From: Streptomyces griseoluteus
GTDB taxonomy: Bacteria > Actinomycetota > Actinomycetes > Streptomycetales > Streptomycetaceae
NCBI GenBank assembly: GCA_000717735.1
Contig: JOBE01000036.1
Location: forward strand, 13,564 to 77,563
Reading direction: 5' to 3'
DNA: 64,000 nucleotides
Shown: one piece after another, positions 17,483-27,498 of the stretch
How positions within the stretch are numbered: position 1 is the first letter of the stretch
Layout of the letters: each line of letters opens with the position of its first letter
Made by a program: the position numbers and the translations under genes
The notes under the pieces: model-generated
What the model was told of the DNA's origin: nothing
Seen by the model: only the letters and a program-made list of their open reading frames with translations
The model's database searches: none

Positions 17483-20400
17483 TTGAGGAATGCGTTGTCG
17501 CTGTCGTACGGACCCGATGATTCCGCTCGCGAAACCGCTCAGGATCCCTCCCTCGAACCCGCTCAGCCGCCCTCTTCCGAGCCCCCTCTGCCCTCACGCG
17601 ACCGCGCTCGGCAACCGGCTCGGCACCTCGTCCGCCACTCCGCCGTCTTCCTCCCCGCCGATCCCCCGCGCGCGGGCCGGATCGCCTTCTGGTCGCCGGA
17701 CGGCGAACCTCTCCCGGACGTCGAGCCGCTCGCGAACGGCGAACCGCTCCTGGACGCGCGGAATCCCTGGGACGCCGACGGCGCCCCGAACCTCGTTCCG
17801 GGCTCACTTCCGGACCTCCGCCCGACCGGTGCCGAGATCACGGTCGTGGACGGCGCCGACCTCCGCCCCTTGACCGTCCCCGCCCTCACCCTCTCCGTAC
17901 GGGACGCCCTGCCCCTGCTCGCCCGGGCCCGCTTCTCCGACACCGCGTCCCCCGCGACCGCCTTCTGGGGTGCCGCCTCGCTCCTCGCCCTCGACCTCGT
18001 CGCGCGCGGGCTGCTGCTGCCCGGCCTCACCCCCGGCGACCTCGACGCGTGGCGAGCCGGCCCGCTCGGCCCCGGAGAACTGGCGGAACTGCGTACGCTC
18101 GCCGCCTCGATGCCACCCACCGCCCACGCCGTACCGCTCTCGACGGACCCACCGCTGCTGCTTCCGCGGCCCGAGGCGCTGCTCCGCGCCTTCGTCGACG
18201 CCGTCGCGGACACCCAGCCCCGTACGCCGGCGGCTCCCCTCGCCGCCGACGGGCCCGCCTTCTCGGCCGACGAACCGCAGAGGATCCCCGCGGCGCGGCC
18301 GTGGGCCGCCGACGTGGCGGCCGTGCACGACACGGGCATCCGGCTGTCGCTCCGGCTCGAACTCCCCGGCTTCCGGGCGGAGGCGCAGGAGGCGCCCGCG
18401 TTCCGCGCGGTACTGCAACTGCACGCCGTCGCCGACCCCACGCTGGTCGCGGACGCGGCGGAGGTGTGGGCCGGCTCCGGCCGGACCGGGTACGTTTTCG
18501 GTCCCCAGGTCCGGATGGACGCCCTGCTGGCCCTGCGGCGCGCCGCCCGTGCCTGGCCCCCGCTGACCCCTCTCCTGACGGCGGCGGTGCCCGACACCGT
18601 CGAGCTCGCCGACGAGGAGGTCGCGGAGCTCCTCGGCGCGGCGGGCCGGGCCCTCGCCTCGGCGGGCGTCCAGGTCCACTGGCCGCGCGAACTCGCCGAC
18701 CGGCTCACCGCCCAGGCGGTGATCGGCCCGGTGGACGGAGAGACCGTCGGCGGATCGGCCGGCACCGGTGCCGGCCGATCCGCCGACGGGCCGACGGAAT
18801 CCCGGCCCGCCGACGGTCCCGAGGACGCCGAGGCCGGGGGTTCCGCCTCCGGCCTGCCCTCGCTCCTCTCCGCCGACGCCCTGCTCGGCTTCAACTGGCG
18901 CTTCGCCGTCGGCGATCAGGAGCTGACCAGGGCCGAGCTCGACCGGCTCGCCGAAGCCGGACGGCCCCTCGTACGCCTGCGGGACCGCTGGGTACTCGTC
19001 GACCCTGCCGACGTACGCCGGGCCCGTTCCCAGCAGGACCACAAGGTCACCCCGGTGGACGCCCTCTCCGCCGTCCTCACCGGCACCACCGAGGTCGAAG
19101 GACAGCTCGTCGAAGTGGCGGCGTCCGGTTGGCTCGAGCGTCTGCGGGAACGCCTCGCCGAACCCGAGGGAAGCCGGCCGGAGGTGTCCCAGCCCGCCGC
19201 GCTCACCGCGACCCTGCGTGACTACCAGCTGCGCGGACTCGACTGGCTGCACCGGATGACCTCCCTCGGTCTCGGTGGCTGCCTCGCCGACGACATGGGG
19301 CTCGGCAAGACGATCACGGTCATCGCCCTGCACCTGCACCGTCAGTCCGACCCGGCGTCCGCGGGTCCGACCCTCGTGGTCTGCCCGACCTCCCTCATGG
19401 GCAACTGGCAGCGCGAGATCGAGAAGTTCGCCCCGGGTACGCCGGTGCGCCGCTTCCACGGTGCCACCCGGGACCTGGAGGACATGCCCGACGGCGGCTT
19501 CGTCCTCACCACGTACGGCACGATGCGACTGGACGCGGCGCGGCTCGCCGCGCGGACCTGGGGACTCGTCGTCGCGGACGAGGCGCAGCACGTCAAGAAC
19601 CCGTACTCGGCGACGGCCCGGCAGCTGCGGACCATCGGGGCACGCGCGCGCGTGGCCCTGTCCGGCACGCCGGTGGAGAACAACCTCTCCGAACTGTGGG
19701 CGATCCTCGACTGGACCACGCCGGGTCTCCTCGGCAGCCTGGGCGCGTTCCGGACCCGGTTCGCCGCCGCCGTGGAGGGCGGCAGGGACCCGGCCGCCGC
19801 CGCTCGGCTCGCCGCGCTCGTCCGCCCGTTCCTGCTGCGCCGCCGCAAGTCGGACCCGGGCATCGCACCCGAGCTGCCGCCGAAGACGGAGACGGACAGG
19901 GCGGTCTCCCTCACTCCGGAACAGGCCGGTCTCTACGAGGCGGTGGTACGGGAGACCCTGGCGGCGATCGCCGAGGCCGACGGCATGGCGCGGCGCGGCC
20001 TGGTCGTGAAGCTGCTCACGGGCCTCAAGCAGATCTGCAACCACCCGGCCCAGTACCTCAAGGAGGAGGCGCCGAGGATCGAGGGCCGTTCGGGGAAGCT
20101 GGAGCTGCTCGACGAACTGCTCGACACGATCCTCGCCGAGGGCGCCGCCACCCTGGTCTTCACCCAGTACGTGGGCATGGCCAGGATCCTGGAGGCGCAT
20201 CTCGCGGCCAGGGGCGTACGGACCCAGTTCCTGCACGGAGGGACACCGGTCGCCCAGCGCGAGGCGATGGTCGCCCGCTTCCAGAACGGTGAGGTGCCGG
20301 TCTTCCTGCTCTCCCTCAAGGCGGCCGGCACGGGCCTCAACCTCACCCGTGCGGAACACGTCGTGCACTACGACCGCTGGTGGAACCCGGCCGTGGAGGC

Positions 20401-20626
20401 CCAGGCGACCGACCGCGCGTACCGGATCGGGCAGGACAGGCCGGTGCAGGTCCACCGGCTGATCGCCGAGGGGACGATCGAGGACCGGATCGCGAGCATG
20501 CTCGACCGCAAGCGGGAGCTGGCGGACACGGTGCTCGGGACCGGCGGGGACACCCCGCCGGAGCTGACCGAACTGACCGATGCGGAACTGGCGGAACTGG
20601 TACGACTGCGAGGGGACGGACGATGA
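17483..20626 (+). CDS. SNF2-family DEAD/DEAH-box helicase
   Basis: About 1047 residues. The C-terminal half is a SWI2/SNF2 ATPase: LRDYQLRGLDWL, ADDMGLGKT (Walker A), DEAQHVKN (Walker B), SGTPVENN, then the second lobe QYVGMARILEAHL, LHGGTPVAQRE, KAAGTGLNLT and AYRIGQDRPVQVHRL. The N-terminal half is an actinobacterial extension. A TAG at 17474-17476 limits the start to TTG 17483 or the TTG at 17495, which is better spaced from GAGGA. It is translationally coupled (ATGA) to the SWIM gene, a common pair. Confidence 0.93.
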   Translation: MRNALSLSYGPDDSARETAQDPSLEPAQPPSSEPPLPSRDRARQPARHLVRHSAVFLPADPPRAGRIAFWSPDGEPLPDVEPLANGEPLLDARNPWDADGAPNLVPGSLPDLRPTGAEITVVDGADLRPLTVPALTLSVRDALPLLARARFSDTASPATAFWGAASLLALDLVARGLLLPGLTPGDLDAWRAGPLGPGELAELRTLAASMPPTAHAVPLSTDPPLLLPRPEALLRAFVDAVADTQPRTPAAPLAADGPAFSADEPQRIPAARPWAADVAAVHDTGIRLSLRLELPGFRAEAQEAPAFRAVLQLHAVADPTLVADAAEVWAGSGRTGYVFGPQVRMDALLALRRAARAWPPLTPLLTAAVPDTVELADEEVAELLGAAGRALASAGVQVHWPRELADRLTAQAVIGPVDGETVGGSAGTGAGRSADGPTESRPADGPEDAEAGGSASGLPSLLSADALLGFNWRFAVGDQELTRAELDRLAEAGRPLVRLRDRWVLVDPADVRRARSQQDHKVTPVDALSAVLTGTTEVEGQLVEVAASGWLERLRERLAEPEGSRPEVSQPAALTATLRDYQLRGLDWLHRMTSLGLGGCLADDMGLGKTITVIALHLHRQSDPASAGPTLVVCPTSLMGNWQREIEKFAPGTPVRRFHGATRDLEDMPDGGFVLTTYGTMRLDAARLAARTWGLVVADEAQHVKNPYSATARQLRTIGARARVALSGTPVENNLSELWAILDWTTPGLLGSLGAFRTRFAAAVEGGRDPAAAARLAALVRPFLLRRRKSDPGIAPELPPKTETDRAVSLTPEQAGLYEAVVRETLAAIAEADGMARRGLVVKLLTGLKQICNHPAQYLKEEAPRIEGRSGKLELLDELLDTILAEGAATLVFTQYVGMARILEAHLAARGVRTQFLHGGTPVAQREAMVARFQNGEVPVFLLSLKAAGTGLNLTRAEHVVHYDRWWNPAVEAQATDRAYRIGQDRPVQVHRLIAEGTIEDRIASMLDRKRELADTVLGTGGDTPPELTELTDAELAELVRLRGDGR

Positions 20627-22017
20627 GCGGGTACGGACACGGGGACGACGAGCGGACGTTCGCGGCGCTCCCGCCCGCGCGGGGTGCGGCCTTCACCCGG
20701 ACCTGGTGGGGACGTGCGTGGCTGAAGGCCCTGGAGGACACCGCGCTCGACGGCCAGCAGCTCAAGGCGGGACGCCGGCACGCGCGCGCGGGGGCGGTCG
20801 GTGCCGTGTCGGTACGGCCCGGGCGCATCACGGCGGTGGTCAAGGACCGCGACGGCACGGCCCACCGCAGCGACGTGCTGGTGCGGGAGTTCTCCGAGGA
20901 GGAGTGGGAGCGGCTTCTCGACCTCGCCGTGGACAGCGCCGGGCACATCGCGGCGCTCCTCGACCGCGAGATGCCTCCGCACCTGGTGGAGGACGCGGCG
21001 GCGGCCGGGCTCGACCTGCTGCCGGGGATCGGCGACCTCGATCCGGAGTGCGGGTGTGAGGCGTGGGACCACTGTCCGCACACGGCGGCGCTCTGCTATC
21101 AGGTGGCGCGGCTGATCGACGAGGATCCCTTCGTCCTGCTGCTCATGCGGGGGCGCGGCGAACGCACCCTCCTCGACCAGCTGCAGTCGCGCAGCGCCTC
21201 GCGTGCCGCGCGCGTCGACCGGGGAGTCGACGGCCCGTCCGGCGCGGACGTCCCCGAGGGTGGCGGCGGCATGCCCGGCGTGTCGGCCGAGGAGGCGTAC
21301 GCGGAGGGGTTCCTGCTGCCGCCGCTGCCCGCGCCTCCGGCCGTCCCGGACGGTCCCGGCCGCTCGCCGTCCCTGGACACGGAGACGGAACCGGCCCCGG
21401 GCATCGACCCGGTGGCGCTGGAGTTCCTCGCGTCGGACGCGGCGGTCCGCGCGCACCGGATGCTCGTCCTCGCCCTCGGGGCGAGCGGTGAACGGCTGCC
21501 GGCGTCACAGGAGTCCCAGGGTTCACACGAATCGTATGGATCGCACGCGTCACATGGATCGCCGCTGACGGTCACTCAGGACGCCGTGCGGCTCGCCGCG
21601 GACTCCCCCGCGCCCTGGATCGCGGCGCGGCTCGCCTCCGGTTCCGGCCGGACGCGGGCGGAGATGGACCTGGCCACGCGCGCGTGGCGGTTCGGAGGTG
21701 CCGCCGCCCTCGCCGTACTGGAGGAGGAATGGGCGCCGGATGCCGAGGCGCTCGTCCGGGCGTCGGCCCGGCTCCTGGAGGCCTGGGAGGACGACGAGCG
21801 GCCGGCGCTGCGGCGGGCCGGCGCGCGGTGGACGGCGATGGGCGCGGAGGCGCAACTGCGGCTCGGGAAGGACGGGCGCTGGTGGCCCTACCTGAAGTCG
21901 GGCGCCCGCTGGTCCCCCGCCGGCCCGGCGGACCGTGATCCGGCGACGGCCCTCGCCACGGCCCTCGCGGCCGGGGGCGGTTCTGCGGAGGGCGGGTCTA
22001 CTGGAGGCGGTGGCTGA
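20623..22017 (+). CDS. SWIM zinc-finger protein
   Basis: A 464-residue partner of the SNF2 helicase. The zinc site is formed by CGCEAWDHCPHTAALC around residues 145-160 (CxC...CxH). The N-terminus has the typical FTRTWWGRAWLKALE segment. A low-complexity linker near 21508-21560 (SQESQGSHESYGSHASHGS) uses unusually AT-rich codons for this genome. The start overlaps the SNF2 stop by four bases; the 3' end overlaps the convergent neighbour by 20 bases. Confidence 0.9.
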   Translation: MSGYGHGDDERTFAALPPARGAAFTRTWWGRAWLKALEDTALDGQQLKAGRRHARAGAVGAVSVRPGRITAVVKDRDGTAHRSDVLVREFSEEEWERLLDLAVDSAGHIAALLDREMPPHLVEDAAAAGLDLLPGIGDLDPECGCEAWDHCPHTAALCYQVARLIDEDPFVLLLMRGRGERTLLDQLQSRSASRAARVDRGVDGPSGADVPEGGGGMPGVSAEEAYAEGFLLPPLPAPPAVPDGPGRSPSLDTETEPAPGIDPVALEFLASDAAVRAHRMLVLALGASGERLPASQESQGSHESYGSHASHGSPLTVTQDAVRLAADSPAPWIAARLASGSGRTRAEMDLATRAWRFGGAAALAVLEEEWAPDAEALVRASARLLEAWEDDERPALRRAGARWTAMGAEAQLRLGKDGRWWPYLKSGARWSPAGPADRDPATALATALAAGGGSAEGGSTGGGG

Positions 22018-23203
22018 TCTCGCCGCCGGTGGCGGAAGAGGCGGCCAGACTGCAGGCGACGGTGTGCGAGCCGAAGAGGTAGCTGGTCCGGTACGGGTAC
22101 TGGACGAAGGTGGTCCAGCGCGTGCCGGCCGGTTGCCGGGCGGCCTTGCGGCGCAGCGGTTCGCGGCACAGCAGCGTGGCCGCGTCGAGGATCGCCGAGT
22201 CCGTGGCGTAGACGCCGGTCAGACGGAGCCGGGCGACGAGTTCGGCGTTGTGCGGCGTGTCGCAGCGGCGTGGGAGGGCGGTTCCCGGCGCGTCGCGGTC
22301 GATGTCGAAGCAGTCGCCGACGCGCAGCGACTCGAAGGAGAGGGGCCGCGTGGAGTCCCCGTCGCCGGTCGCGGGGCCGGACGACCTCGGCGAGGGGGCG
22401 GTGGTCCCGGTACGGGGTGGGGTCGGGGACACGCTTCCGTCGGGCCTCGCGGAGACGGACGGACCCTCGGTACGCGTCGGCGTGCCGCCGCCGGTGGTCG
22501 TGCCGGGTGCCGGCGTGTCGTCCGCACCTGGGCCGGCTGTCCCACTCTCATCTTCGTGCGGGTCGGCTGATGTTCCGTCCGCCGACGGGGTGCCGACGGG
22601 CGACGGCGCGCCGGCCTGATCGCCGCCGGGGCGGCCGCCGGCGGAAGGGCTGCCGCCTCCGGCGACCAGGAAGGCGGTCGCCGCGAGAGCGGCCACGAGC
22701 GGCGGGACGAGCGGCACGCCGAACCAGCGGGCGCGCCGTGGCGCGGCCGATCCGGGCCGCGGCGCACCGAGCCGGACGAGACGCGGCGACCACCCGGACT
22801 CGGAGCCGGAGCCGGGCTCGGAGCTGGAGCCGGACTCAGGGCTGGAGCAGCCGGACTCGGAACCGGAACCGGCACCGGCACCGGATCGAGAGCCGGAGTC
22901 GTCACCAGAGCCGCCCGGGGCAGGGGCGGCGGAGCGTGTCTCAGCAGGACTCACCCGGGACGACACGCCGTGCGGGACGGACGGACCGTCCGGGACGGAC
23001 GCGCCGGGCACGGCGGACTCACCGTGCGGGCCGGGTAGGTCCGGCGGCGGGGTGGAGGTCGGCGGGTGTGGCGGCACGGGGTCCAGGTTCGCCCGTCGGC
23101 GGGTCAGGGACCACCCTTTTTCGAAGGTTGAGCGCGGCCTGTACAGAACCGTGACCGTCTCCGGCCACGCCCCTTCCCGCCACCGGGACCGCCACCGCGC
23201 CAT
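21998..23203 (-). CDS. Septum-formation-like membrane protein
   Basis: Up to 401 residues. A long proline/serine/glycine-rich cytoplasmic region with GSGSESG repeats precedes one membrane helix (VPLVPPLVAALAATAFLVAGG). A threonine/proline-rich extracellular linker and a C-terminal domain with VGDCFDIDRD, PRRCDTPHNAELVARL and CREPL follow. The paired cysteines and PHNAE match the Septum_form/DUF4190-associated domain of actinobacteria. The N-terminus is uncertain: several GTG/CTG codons up to about 23070 could start translation. It overlaps the convergent SWIM gene by 20 bases. Confidence 0.65.
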   Translation of the reverse strand: MARWRSRWREGAWPETVTVLYRPRSTFEKGWSLTRRRANLDPVPPHPPTSTPPPDLPGPHGESAVPGASVPDGPSVPHGVSSRVSPAETRSAAPAPGGSGDDSGSRSGAGAGSGSESGCSSPESGSSSEPGSGSESGWSPRLVRLGAPRPGSAAPRRARWFGVPLVPPLVAALAATAFLVAGGGSPSAGGRPGGDQAGAPSPVGTPSADGTSADPHEDESGTAGPGADDTPAPGTTTGGGTPTRTEGPSVSARPDGSVSPTPPRTGTTAPSPRSSGPATGDGDSTRPLSFESLRVGDCFDIDRDAPGTALPRRCDTPHNAELVARLRLTGVYATDSAILDAATLLCREPLRRKAARQPAGTRWTTFVQYPYRTSYLFGSHTVACSLAASSATGGEISHRLQ

Positions 23204-23211
23204 CGGCTGAC

Positions 23212-24066
23212 CTACAGACCGAGCTGACGCTCCGCGCCCTGGACCGTCTGGGCCAGGAGCACGGCGATGGTCATGGGGCCGACACCACCGGGCACCGGGG
23301 TGATGAGGGAGGCGCGCTCGGCGGCCGAGGCGAAGTCGACGTCACCGATGTTGCCCGGGTTGTAGCCGGCGTCGACGACGACGGCGCCCGGCTTGATGTC
23401 CGCGCCCTTGATGAAGTCGGGCTTGCCGACGGCGGCCACGAGGATGTCGGCCTCGCGTATGACGGAGGAGAGGTCCTCGGTGCGGGAGTGGCAGTAGGTG
23501 ACGGTGGCGTCGCGGCCGAGGAGGAGCAGTCCTGCGGGCTTGCCGAGGATCGCGCTGCGGCCGACGACGACGGCGCGCTTGCCGCGGAGTTCGACGTCGT
23601 ACGCGTCGAGGAGGCGCATGATGCCGCCGGGCGTGCAGGAGACGAAGCCGGGCAGGCCGAAGCCCATGGCGGCGAAGGATGCCATGGTGACGCCGTCGAC
23701 GTCCTTCTCGGGTGCGATGGCCTCGAAGGCGGCGCGCTCGTCGATGTGCGGGCCGACGGGGTGCTGGAGGAGGATGCCGTGGACCTCGGGGTCCTCGGAG
23801 AGGGCCGTGATCGCGGCGACGAGCTCCTCGGTCGTCGTGGCCGCCGGCAGCTGGACGCGCCTGGAGCGGATTCCGGCCTTGGCGCAGCGGTTCTGCTTCA
23901 TCTTCACGTATGTCACGGAGGCCGGGTCCGCGCCGACCAGGACGGTCGCGAGACACGGGGTGACGCCGGTGCGGCGGGTGATCCCGGCGGCGCGGGCGGC
24001 GGCCTCCTCGACCGTTCGGCGGGCGAGGGCCGTGCCGTCCATGAGGGCGGCGGTGCTGGTGGACAT
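23212..24066 (-). CDS. folD: Bifunctional methylenetetrahydrofolate dehydrogenase/cyclohydrolase
   Basis: A 284-residue FolD of normal length. TYVKMKQNRCAKAG carries the catalytic YxxxK-type tyrosine/lysine, GILLQHPVGPH and PEKDVDGVT are the family signatures, GRSAILGKPAG binds NADP, and TPVPGGVGPMT ends the protein. It interconverts 5,10-methylene-, methenyl- and 10-formyl-THF. The ATG at 24066 has AGGAG five bases upstream. A ZTP riboswitch occupies the leader, linking folD expression to the purine/one-carbon alarmone ZMP/ZTP. Confidence 0.97.
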   Translation of the reverse strand: MSTSTAALMDGTALARRTVEEAAARAAGITRRTGVTPCLATVLVGADPASVTYVKMKQNRCAKAGIRSRRVQLPAATTTEELVAAITALSEDPEVHGILLQHPVGPHIDERAAFEAIAPEKDVDGVTMASFAAMGFGLPGFVSCTPGGIMRLLDAYDVELRGKRAVVVGRSAILGKPAGLLLLGRDATVTYCHSRTEDLSSVIREADILVAAVGKPDFIKGADIKPGAVVVDAGYNPGNIGDVDFASAAERASLITPVPGGVGPMTIAVLLAQTVQGAERQLGL

Positions 24067-24100
24067 GGCGACTCCTGGGCATCGTCTCTGACGGGTGGTT

Positions 24101-24200
24101 CGCCCAGGCGCACGGCATCGGTGCGGTCGCGCCGGTGAGGCGCGCTCCCGCCGGGCCGCTCCCCGGTGGTGATCCACCTCGAGCGCCAGTCACGGCCCGG
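24101..24200 (-). promoter_or_regulatory. ZTP (pfl) riboswitch in the folD leader
   Basis: On the minus strand the leader contains GGGCCGTGACTGGCG, a GGTGG-ATCA-CCACC hairpin, then CGGGGAGCGGCCC. GGGCC (24198-24194) pairs with GGCCC (24157-24153). The 3' conserved element CCGTGCGCCTGGGC ends near 24102. These match the pfl motif consensus (GUGACUGGCG ... GGGGAGCG ... CGCCUGGGC). CCTGGGC at 24108-24102 is complementary to GCCCAGG at 24080-24074, which overlaps the folD ribosome-binding site. A translation-control switch is therefore likely. Confidence 0.93.
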
Positions 24201-24292
24201 GGCCACTGTACGTGAGGGTGGGGGCCGGTCTCGGACAGGGTGCGGATGCCCGGCCGTCGGGGCGCTTGTCGGCGGCCCGCGGCTGCATCACG

Positions 24293-25597
24293 ATGAGCGC
24301 GCAGGGTGCGGAGGGCCGGGACGACCTCGATGGGGAGGCCGAGTTGAGCGACGCGTGGGTGACCGGGCGGGCGGAGACGGCGACGGTACCGGGTCCGGGT
24401 GGTTCGGGGCGGGTCCGGCCGCTGGTCGCCGCCTCGTGGCGGCGTTCCGCACGCGCGCGCGTGAGCCCGGACGGGGCGGCGCGGGTCGAGCTGGACGAGG
24501 ACGAGCTCGCCGCGTACCGGGACGGCCATCCGCTCGCGGCGGCGATGCCGGTGATCAGGGAGCTGATGGGGGCGTACGCGACGGACGGGGAGCATCTCCT
24601 CGCGGTGTGCGACGCCGCCGGGCGGATGCTGTGGGTCGAGGGCCACCCGGCCACGCTGCGCAAGGCGCGGGGGATGAACTTCGTGGCCGGGGCGCGCTGG
24701 TCGGAGGCGGCGGCCGGGACGAACGCTCCCGGGACCGCCCTCGCCGTCGACCGGCCGGTGCAGGTCGTCGCCTCCGAACATTTCCGGCACCCGGTGCGCG
24801 CGTGGACCTGCGCCGCCGCTCCCGTGCACGATCCGCGCACCGGGCGGGTGCTCGGCGCGGTCGACATCACGGGCGGGCAGCGGCTCGCGCACCCGCACAG
24901 CCTGGGGTTCGTACAGGCGGTCGCGCGGGCCGCCGAGTCCCAGTTGGCGCTTCTCGGCCCAGCCCCCGAGCCGGACCGGCTCGGCCTTTCGGCGCTCGGC
25001 AGGGACGAGGCCCTGCTGTCGGCGGGAGGCCGGTGGATCCGGCTGAGCCGCCGGCACAGCGAGATCCTGGTGCTGCTCGCGCACCGCCCCGAAGGGGTGG
25101 GCGGGCAGGAACTCCGCACGCTCCTGTACGAGGACGAGTCGGTCACTCCGGTGACGCTGCGGGCGGAGCTGTCCCGACTCCGGGCGCTGCTCGGTCCCGA
25201 CCTGCTGCGATCGCGCCCGTACCGGCTGAAGGGGCCGGTGGAGGCGGACTTCGCGGCGGTCGACCGGCGGCTGGCCTCGGGGGCCGTCTCGGCGGCGGCC
25301 GGCGCCTACGCGGGCCCGCTGCTCCCGGCGTCGCTCGCGCCCGGGGTCGTACGGCTCAGGGAACGCCTCGCGGACCGGCTGCGGGCGGCACTGGTGGGCC
25401 GGGGCGATCCGGGGCTGCTCGCCGACTGGGCGTACAGCACGTGGGGCGAGGACGACGTGGTGGTCTGGCGGGCGCTGTGCGCGGCGGTACCGGCGTCCGG
25501 TCTCCCGCCCGCACGCGCCCGGCTCGACTCCCTGGAGGCGGAACTGTCCGCCGGTGCAACGGCCTTGCAACGTCCGGGACCGCACACTCGCCGGTGA
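24293..25597 (+). CDS. GAF-domain transcriptional regulator of aldehyde dehydrogenase
   Basis: A 434-residue protein: an N-terminal linker, a GAF sensor domain (about residues 90-210, [18 protein letters not shown]... [10 protein letters not shown]) and a C-terminal DNA-binding region. That region includes [20 protein letters not shown], consistent with a helix-turn-helix. It lies 43 bases upstream of, and co-directional with, the ExaC-type aldehyde dehydrogenase gene, as typical for this regulator pair. A GTG at 24212 could add 27 residues but would invade the folD promoter and riboswitch leader, so 24293 is preferred. Confidence 0.85.
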   Translation: MSAQGAEGRDDLDGEAELSDAWVTGRAETATVPGPGGSGRVRPLVAASWRRSARARVSPDGAARVELDEDELAAYRDGHPLAAAMPVIRELMGAYATDGEHLLAVCDAAGRMLWVEGHPATLRKARGMNFVAGARWSEAAAGTNAPGTALAVDRPVQVVASEHFRHPVRAWTCAAAPVHDPRTGRVLGAVDITGGQRLAHPHSLGFVQAVARAAESQLALLGPAPEPDRLGLSALGRDEALLSAGGRWIRLSRRHSEILVLLAHRPEGVGGQELRTLLYEDESVTPVTLRAELSRLRALLGPDLLRSRPYRLKGPVEADFAAVDRRLASGAVSAAAGAYAGPLLPASLAPGVVRLRERLADRLRAALVGRGDPGLLADWAYSTWGEDDVVVWRALCAAVPASGLPPARARLDSLEAELSAGATALQRPGPHTRR

Positions 25598-25640
25598 GCG
25601 CCGGCCAGGGACGGCCGGCGCGCTCCAGGGAGGCCATGCC

Positions 25641-27164
25641 ATGACCCGTTACGCCGCACCCGGCACCGAGGGCGCGCTCATGTCGTACGAGGGCCGCTAC
25701 GACCACTGGATCGGCGGCGAGTACGTCGCTCCGGCGCGGGGCCGGTACTTCGAGAACCCCAGTCCGGTCGACGGCCGCCCCTTCACGGAGGTCGCCCGCG
25801 GCACCGCCGAGGACGTGGAGCGCGCCCTGGACGCGGCGCACGCGGCGGCCCCGGCGTGGGGACGGACGGCGCCGGCGGAGCGGGCGGCCGTCCTGCTGAG
25901 GATCGCGGACCGGATGGAGAGCAACCTGGAGGCGCTGGCGGTCGCGGAGAGCTGGGACAACGGCAAGCCCGTCCGGGAGACGCTCGCCGCGGACATCCCG
26001 CTCGCGATCGACCACTTCCGCTACTTCGCGGGCGCGCTCCGGGCCCAGGAGGGCTCCCTGAGCGAGATCGACGACGACACCGTCGCGTACCACTTCCACG
26101 AACCGCTCGGCGTCGTCGCGCAGATCATCCCGTGGAACTTCCCGATCCTGATGGCCGTGTGGAAGCTGGCCCCGGCGCTCGCCGCCGGCAACGCCGTCAT
26201 CCTCAAGCCGGCCGAACAGACCCCGGCCTCCGTGCACTTCTGGCTGAGCCTGGTCGCGGACCTGCTGCCTCCGGGCGTCCTGAACGTCGTCAACGGCTTC
26301 GGCGAGGAGGCCGGCAAGCCCCTCGCCTCCTCCCCGCGCGTCGCGAAGATCGCCTTCACCGGCGAGACGGCGACGGGCCGGCTGATCATGGGGTACGCCT
26401 CGGAGAACCTCAAGCCGGTCACTCTGGAGCTCGGCGGCAAGTCGCCGAACATCTTCTTCGACGACGTGTGGGCGGCGGACGACGACTTCCGCGACAAGGC
26501 CCTGGAGGGTTTCACGATGTTCGCCCTCAACCAGGGCGAGGTCTGCACCTGTCCTTCGCGGGCCCTCGTCCAGCGCGGCCATTACCGCGAGTTCCTGGAG
26601 GCCTCGGTCGCGCGTACGGAACTGATCGTCCCCGGCCACCCCCTGGACACCGACACGATGATCGGCGCCCAGGCCTCCGCCGACCAGCTCCGGAAGATCG
26701 CCTCCTACCTGGAGATCGGGCAGAAGGAGGGCGCGAAGATCCTGACGGGCGGCCAGATCGTCGAGCACGGCGGGGAACTGGCGGGCGGCTACTACGTACA
26801 GCCCACCGTCTTCGAGGGCGACAACCGCATGCGGATCTTCCAGGAGGAGATCTTCGGCCCGGTGGTCGCCGTCACCTCGTTCACGGACTTCGACGACGCG
26901 ATCCGCACGGCCAACGACACCCTCTACGGCCTCGGCGCCGGCGTCTGGACCCGCGACACGAACACGGCGTACCGCGCGGGCCGCGCCATCCAGGCGGGCC
27001 GCGTGTGGACCAACTGCTACCACGCGTACCCGGCCCACAGTGCTTTTGGAGGCTACAAGCAGTCCGGCATCGGACGGGAGACCCACAAGATGATGCTGGA
27101 GCACTACCAGCAGACCAAGAACCTGCTGGTCAGCTACTCACCGAAGAAGCTCGGCTTCTTCTAA
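25641..27164 (+). CDS. exaC: Aldehyde dehydrogenase, ExaC/AcoD type
   Basis: A 507-residue NAD-dependent aldehyde dehydrogenase. [22 protein letters not shown] (catalytic glutamate) and [14 protein letters not shown] (catalytic cysteine) are present, and the C-terminus [15 protein letters not shown] is diagnostic for the acetaldehyde dehydrogenase ExaC group. It oxidises short aldehydes such as acetaldehyde. GGGAGG precedes the ATG at 25641. It is probably activated by the adjacent GAF regulator. A strong hairpin follows 11 bases after the stop. Confidence 0.95.
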   Translation: MTRYAAPGTEGALMSYEGRYDHWIGGEYVAPARGRYFENPSPVDGRPFTEVARGTAEDVERALDAAHAAAPAWGRTAPAERAAVLLRIADRMESNLEALAVAESWDNGKPVRETLAADIPLAIDHFRYFAGALRAQEGSLSEIDDDTVAYHFHEPLGVVAQIIPWNFPILMAVWKLAPALAAGNAVILKPAEQTPASVHFWLSLVADLLPPGVLNVVNGFGEEAGKPLASSPRVAKIAFTGETATGRLIMGYASENLKPVTLELGGKSPNIFFDDVWAADDDFRDKALEGFTMFALNQGEVCTCPSRALVQRGHYREFLEASVARTELIVPGHPLDTDTMIGAQASADQLRKIASYLEIGQKEGAKILTGGQIVEHGGELAGGYYVQPTVFEGDNRMRIFQEEIFGPVVAVTSFTDFDDAIRTANDTLYGLGAGVWTRDTNTAYRAGRAIQAGRVWTNCYHAYPAHSAFGGYKQSGIGRETHKMMLEHYQQTKNLLVSYSPKKLGFF

Positions 27165-27174
27165 AGGCACGAAA

Positions 27175-27214
27175 AGAGGTGCCTGAACTGGGCTTTTGCC
27201 CGTCAGGCGCCTCT
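27175..27214 (+). terminator. Rho-independent terminator after aldehyde dehydrogenase
   Basis: AGAGGTGCCTGA and TCAGGCGCCTCT pair around an inner GGGC-TTTT-GCCC hairpin, giving a stem of about 17 base pairs with one G-U pair and a small internal mismatch. Confidence 0.9.
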
Positions 27215-27317
27215 CGCTTGCCCCGCACGTCGGGGGGCGGGCCTTGATCCAAGGCCGGGTGCGCTTCAGCACCCAAGCCTGAGACAAGACGGAATCGACG
27301 ATGACGAGGATGAGGAC

Positions 27318-27470
27318 ATGACCGAGAAGCAAGACCGCGGCAACGGGGACCTGGAACGCTGGAAGGAGCGGGGTGTGATGCTCCGCGTCTTCGTGTACAT
27401 CTTCGCGACGCACGCCTTCGCAGGTTTTGTCTGGCTGCTGTTCTACGTGGGGCAGCATGCCCCGAAGTAG
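27318..27470 (+). CDS. Small membrane protein, DUF6126-like
   Basis: A 50-residue protein: a charged N-terminus (TEKQDRGNGDLERWKERGV), then one membrane helix (VFVYIFATHAFAGFVWLLFYVG) and a short tail. The length, ERWKERG segment and helix match the streptomycete DUF6126 group, whose function is unknown. GAGGATGAGGA precedes the ATG. Confidence 0.8.
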   Translation: MTEKQDRGNGDLERWKERGVMLRVFVYIFATHAFAGFVWLLFYVGQHAPK

Positions 27471-27498
27471 GGCACGGAGCTCGACGTAGAATCATCGG

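Noticed and set aside
17804..20455. 883-codon open frame opposite the SNF2 helicase
   Set aside because: Shadow of the helicase gene; no start signal or recognisable domains.
24212..24292. GTG start extending the GAF regulator upstream
   Set aside because: It would place coding sequence over the folD promoter region adjoining the ZTP riboswitch, and the extra residues have no domain character.
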